From assembly GCA_964572885.1 (NCBI GenBank), contig CAZNFC010000003.1, positions 1 to 30,763 on the forward strand: a stretch of 30,763 nucleotides of DNA, read 5' to 3'. Position numbers and translations under genes: made by a program. Shown one piece after another: positions 29,936-30,763 of the stretch. Source of the DNA: UBA10107 sp964572885. GTDB taxonomy: Archaea > Nanobdellota > Nanobdellia > Woesearchaeales > UBA10107. The stretch's first letter is position 1. Every line of letters starts with the position of its first letter. Below the pieces are notes generated by a model that was not told the origin of the DNA, did no database searches, and worked only from the letters and a program-made list of their open reading frames with translations.

Positions 29936-30056
29936 GGCGAGGTGGCTGAATCTGGTCAAAGCGACCAGTTGAAGGCTGGTTGAGCATCCCTGCTCATGCG
30001 GGTTCAAATGCTCCTCGTGGGAAATGCTGCGAAAGCTGAAATTCCCGCCCTCGCCG
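29936..30056 (+). tRNA. serine-type class II tRNA with T-loop insertion, anticodon GAA by position
   Basis: The cloverleaf is readable throughout. The acceptor stem is GGCGAGG/CCTCGCC with discriminator G73 at 30056. U8, a three-pair D-stem and the GG of the D-loop are present. The anticodon stem is ACCAG/CTGGT with loop TTGAAGG (29969-29975). The variable arm is TGAGCA/TGCTCA (6 bp) and the T-stem GCGGG (29998-30002)/CCCGC (30044-30048). The T-loop starts TTCAAAT as usual but runs 41 nt instead of 7, so 34 nt are inserted at about position 60. Long variable arm plus G73 means serine type; the loop position reads GAA (Phe). I could not draw a standard bulge-helix-bulge for splicing. It may be an intron-bearing, altered or defective tRNA. 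Confidence 0.7.
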
Positions 30057-30057
30057 A

Positions 30058-30067
30058 CTAATTTTTC
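30058..30067 (+). terminator. T-run after the tRNA-like gene
   Basis: CTAATTTTTC follows the discriminator base directly, a usual archaeal tRNA terminator. Confidence 0.4.
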
Positions 30068-30070
30068 AGG

Positions 30071-30083
30071 TTAAATTAATAAA
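30071..30083 (+). promoter_or_regulatory. TATA-like box for msrA
   Basis: TTAAATTAATAAA is centred 28 nt before the ATG at 30105. Confidence 0.4.
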
Positions 30084-30104
30084 CACTAATTTCTTAACAT
30101 CTCT

Positions 30105-30665
30105 ATGATTAAATCAATAAAGAAAACATCATCAAACACAGAGACAGCTGTATTAGCAGGAGGATGCTTCTGGTGTACTGAAGCAATATTCAAAAGATTA
30201 AAAGGGGTCTCAAATGTAGTTTCAGGATATGCAAATTCAAAGATGGAAAATCCTTCTTATGAAGATGTAAGTTCAGAAAAAACTGGGGCGGCTGAAGCGA
30301 TAGAAATAACATTTGACCCGAAAATAATATCTTATAAGAAACTGTTAGATGTGTTCTGGTCAACTCATGATCCAACTCAATTAAACAGGCAGGGAGCAGA
30401 TGTAGGAACGCAATACAGATCAGCTATATTTTACATGAATGAAAAACAGAAAGAAGTTGCAACAGAATCAAAGAAGAAAATAAAAGAAAAAGTGATGACA
30501 GAGATAGTACCTTTAAAGAAGTTCTACACCGCAGAAGAATATCATCAGAACTATTATGAGACGCATAAGCATATCAATCCGTACTGCACTTTAGTGATCA
30601 CTCCAAAGATAAAAAAGCTTATGAGCAAGTTCGGTTCTGAAGTGAAAGAAGAGTACAAGAAGTAA
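30105..30665 (+). CDS. msrA: peptide methionine sulfoxide reductase A
   Basis: It reduces methionine S-sulfoxide in proteins. The protein has 186 residues. The catalytic motif GGCFWCTE puts the nucleophile at Cys21 with a second Cys at 24. GYANSK, the block STHDPTQLNRQGADVGTQYR and the C-terminal EEYHQNYYE (Tyr/Glu in the pocket) are all present. Near the C-terminus a further Cys in NPYCTL may serve as the resolving residue. There is no signal peptide, so it acts in the cytosol. It is a single-gene unit after the tRNA-like gene. Confidence 0.96.
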   Translation: MIKSIKKTSSNTETAVLAGGCFWCTEAIFKRLKGVSNVVSGYANSKMENPSYEDVSSEKTGAAEAIEITFDPKIISYKKLLDVFWSTHDPTQLNRQGADVGTQYRSAIFYMNEKQKEVATESKKKIKEKVMTEIVPLKKFYTAEEYHQNYYETHKHINPYCTLVITPKIKKLMSKFGSEVKEEYKK

Positions 30666-30675
30666 GTCCGAAAAG

Positions 30676-30683
30676 TTTATATA
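30676..30683 (+). promoter_or_regulatory. TATA-like box for the last gene
   Basis: TTTATATA is centred about 26 nt before the ATG at 30706. Confidence 0.45.
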
Positions 30684-30705
30684 GTCTAAATGCTTTATAT
30701 TATCC

Positions 30706-30763
30706 ATGCTTAAGAAAGACACATATTTCATGGGGCGACTAAAACTTACCCTTTCCATCAAGA
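30706..30763 (+). CDS. start of an unknown gene, cut by the window edge
   Basis: The reading frame is open from ATG 30706 to the end. It encodes MLKKDTYFMGRLKLTLSIK, a basic N-terminus too short to assign. The TATA-like box at proper spacing makes a real leaderless gene likely. Confidence 0.45.
   Translation, partial: MLKKDTYFMGRLKLTLSIK

Noticed and set aside
30010..30043. Standard bulge-helix-bulge intron in the tRNA T-loop
   Set aside because: I could not place two 3-nt bulges around a 4-bp helix with splice points that restore TTCAAAT-CCCGC. The only good helix (GTGGGAA/TTCCCGC) begins seven bases too far into the insert. It is left as an insertion of unknown type.
29936..30056. tRNA-Leu or plain tRNA-Phe assignment
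   Set aside because: The discriminator base is G, not the A expected for both, and the loop has no Leu anticodon. The long variable arm excludes a normal tRNA-Phe.
1..30763. CRISPR array, insertion sequence or integrase
   Set aside because: No run of regularly spaced direct repeats and no transposase or integrase motifs were seen in any frame examined. The tRNA duplicate is the only hint of past integration.

Overview
The window is an AT-rich, gene-dense stretch that looks like a small-genome archaeon, most plausibly a DPANN lineage of the Woesearchaeota/Pacearchaeota type. Archaeal or archaeal/eukaryotic markers are deoxyhypusine synthase, diphthine-ammonia ligase (Dph6) and a LigT/ThpR 2H phosphoesterase. 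Almost every transcription unit has a TATA-like box (TTTAAATA, TTTATAAAT) about 24-28 nt before its start codon, the archaeal leaderless pattern. The lineage is an inference; no rRNA is present.

Layout. (1) 1-5580, central carbon: the 3' part of an aldehyde dehydrogenase, then ribose-5-phosphate isomerase B and ribulose-phosphate 3-epimerase on +, facing phosphoketolase and an unusually short acetate kinase on -. Together they form a route from pentose phosphates to acetyl phosphate, ATP and acetate. (2) 5685-8850: a HEPN-domain protein, a small membrane protein, glutaredoxin, a membrane protein, a Nudix hydrolase, ThpR and a PEBP-like lipoprotein. (3) 8889-12756: a zincin-like protein, a short RlmN/Cfr-type radical SAM protein, a conserved small protein, a ferredoxin-NADP reductase-like flavoprotein, and an operon of ThyX and thymidylate kinase. 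(4) 12855-14878: a dihydrolipoamide dehydrogenase-like flavoprotein and a LOG-family protein. (5) 14879-22692: a copper and extracytoplasmic thiol-redox island. It holds a Cu(I) P1B ATPase, a CcdA/DsbD-like membrane protein fused to a cupredoxin domain, VKOR, a thioredoxin-like lipoprotein, a membrane-anchored winged-helix regulator with an outward Cys/Cys/His loop, a type 1 blue-copper lipoprotein, DoxX, a tiny Cys-rich protein and a membrane-anchored DsbA. (6) 22726-25016: a 24-residue CxxC micro-protein, then a promoter, a 16-codon leaderless upstream ORF and an operon of deoxyhypusine synthase and a fold-III PLP decarboxylase, i.e. polyamine supply and eIF5A hypusination. (7) 25047-29744: a possible kinase-fold protein, a secreted metallopeptidase, Dph6, a short glucose-6-phosphate dehydrogenase-like protein, a HAD phosphatase and a class I glutamine amidotransferase. 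(8) 29745-30763: a tRNA locus, MsrA and the 5' end of an unknown gene.

The most unusual element is the tRNA locus. A class II, serine-type tRNA has a complete cloverleaf except for a 34-nt insertion inside the T-loop, and by position its anticodon reads GAA (phenylalanine). A decayed copy of its anticodon and variable arms lies 123 bp upstream behind its own TATA-like box. Other items for follow-up are the copper/thiol island with its membrane-bound regulator, the uORF with an 11-bp inverted repeat before the hypusine operon, the short acetate kinase with a changed active-site His, and the short Zwf-like protein in an apparent archaeon.

Genes are packed very tightly. Several convergent pairs overlap at their stop codons, and many operon partners overlap start to stop.
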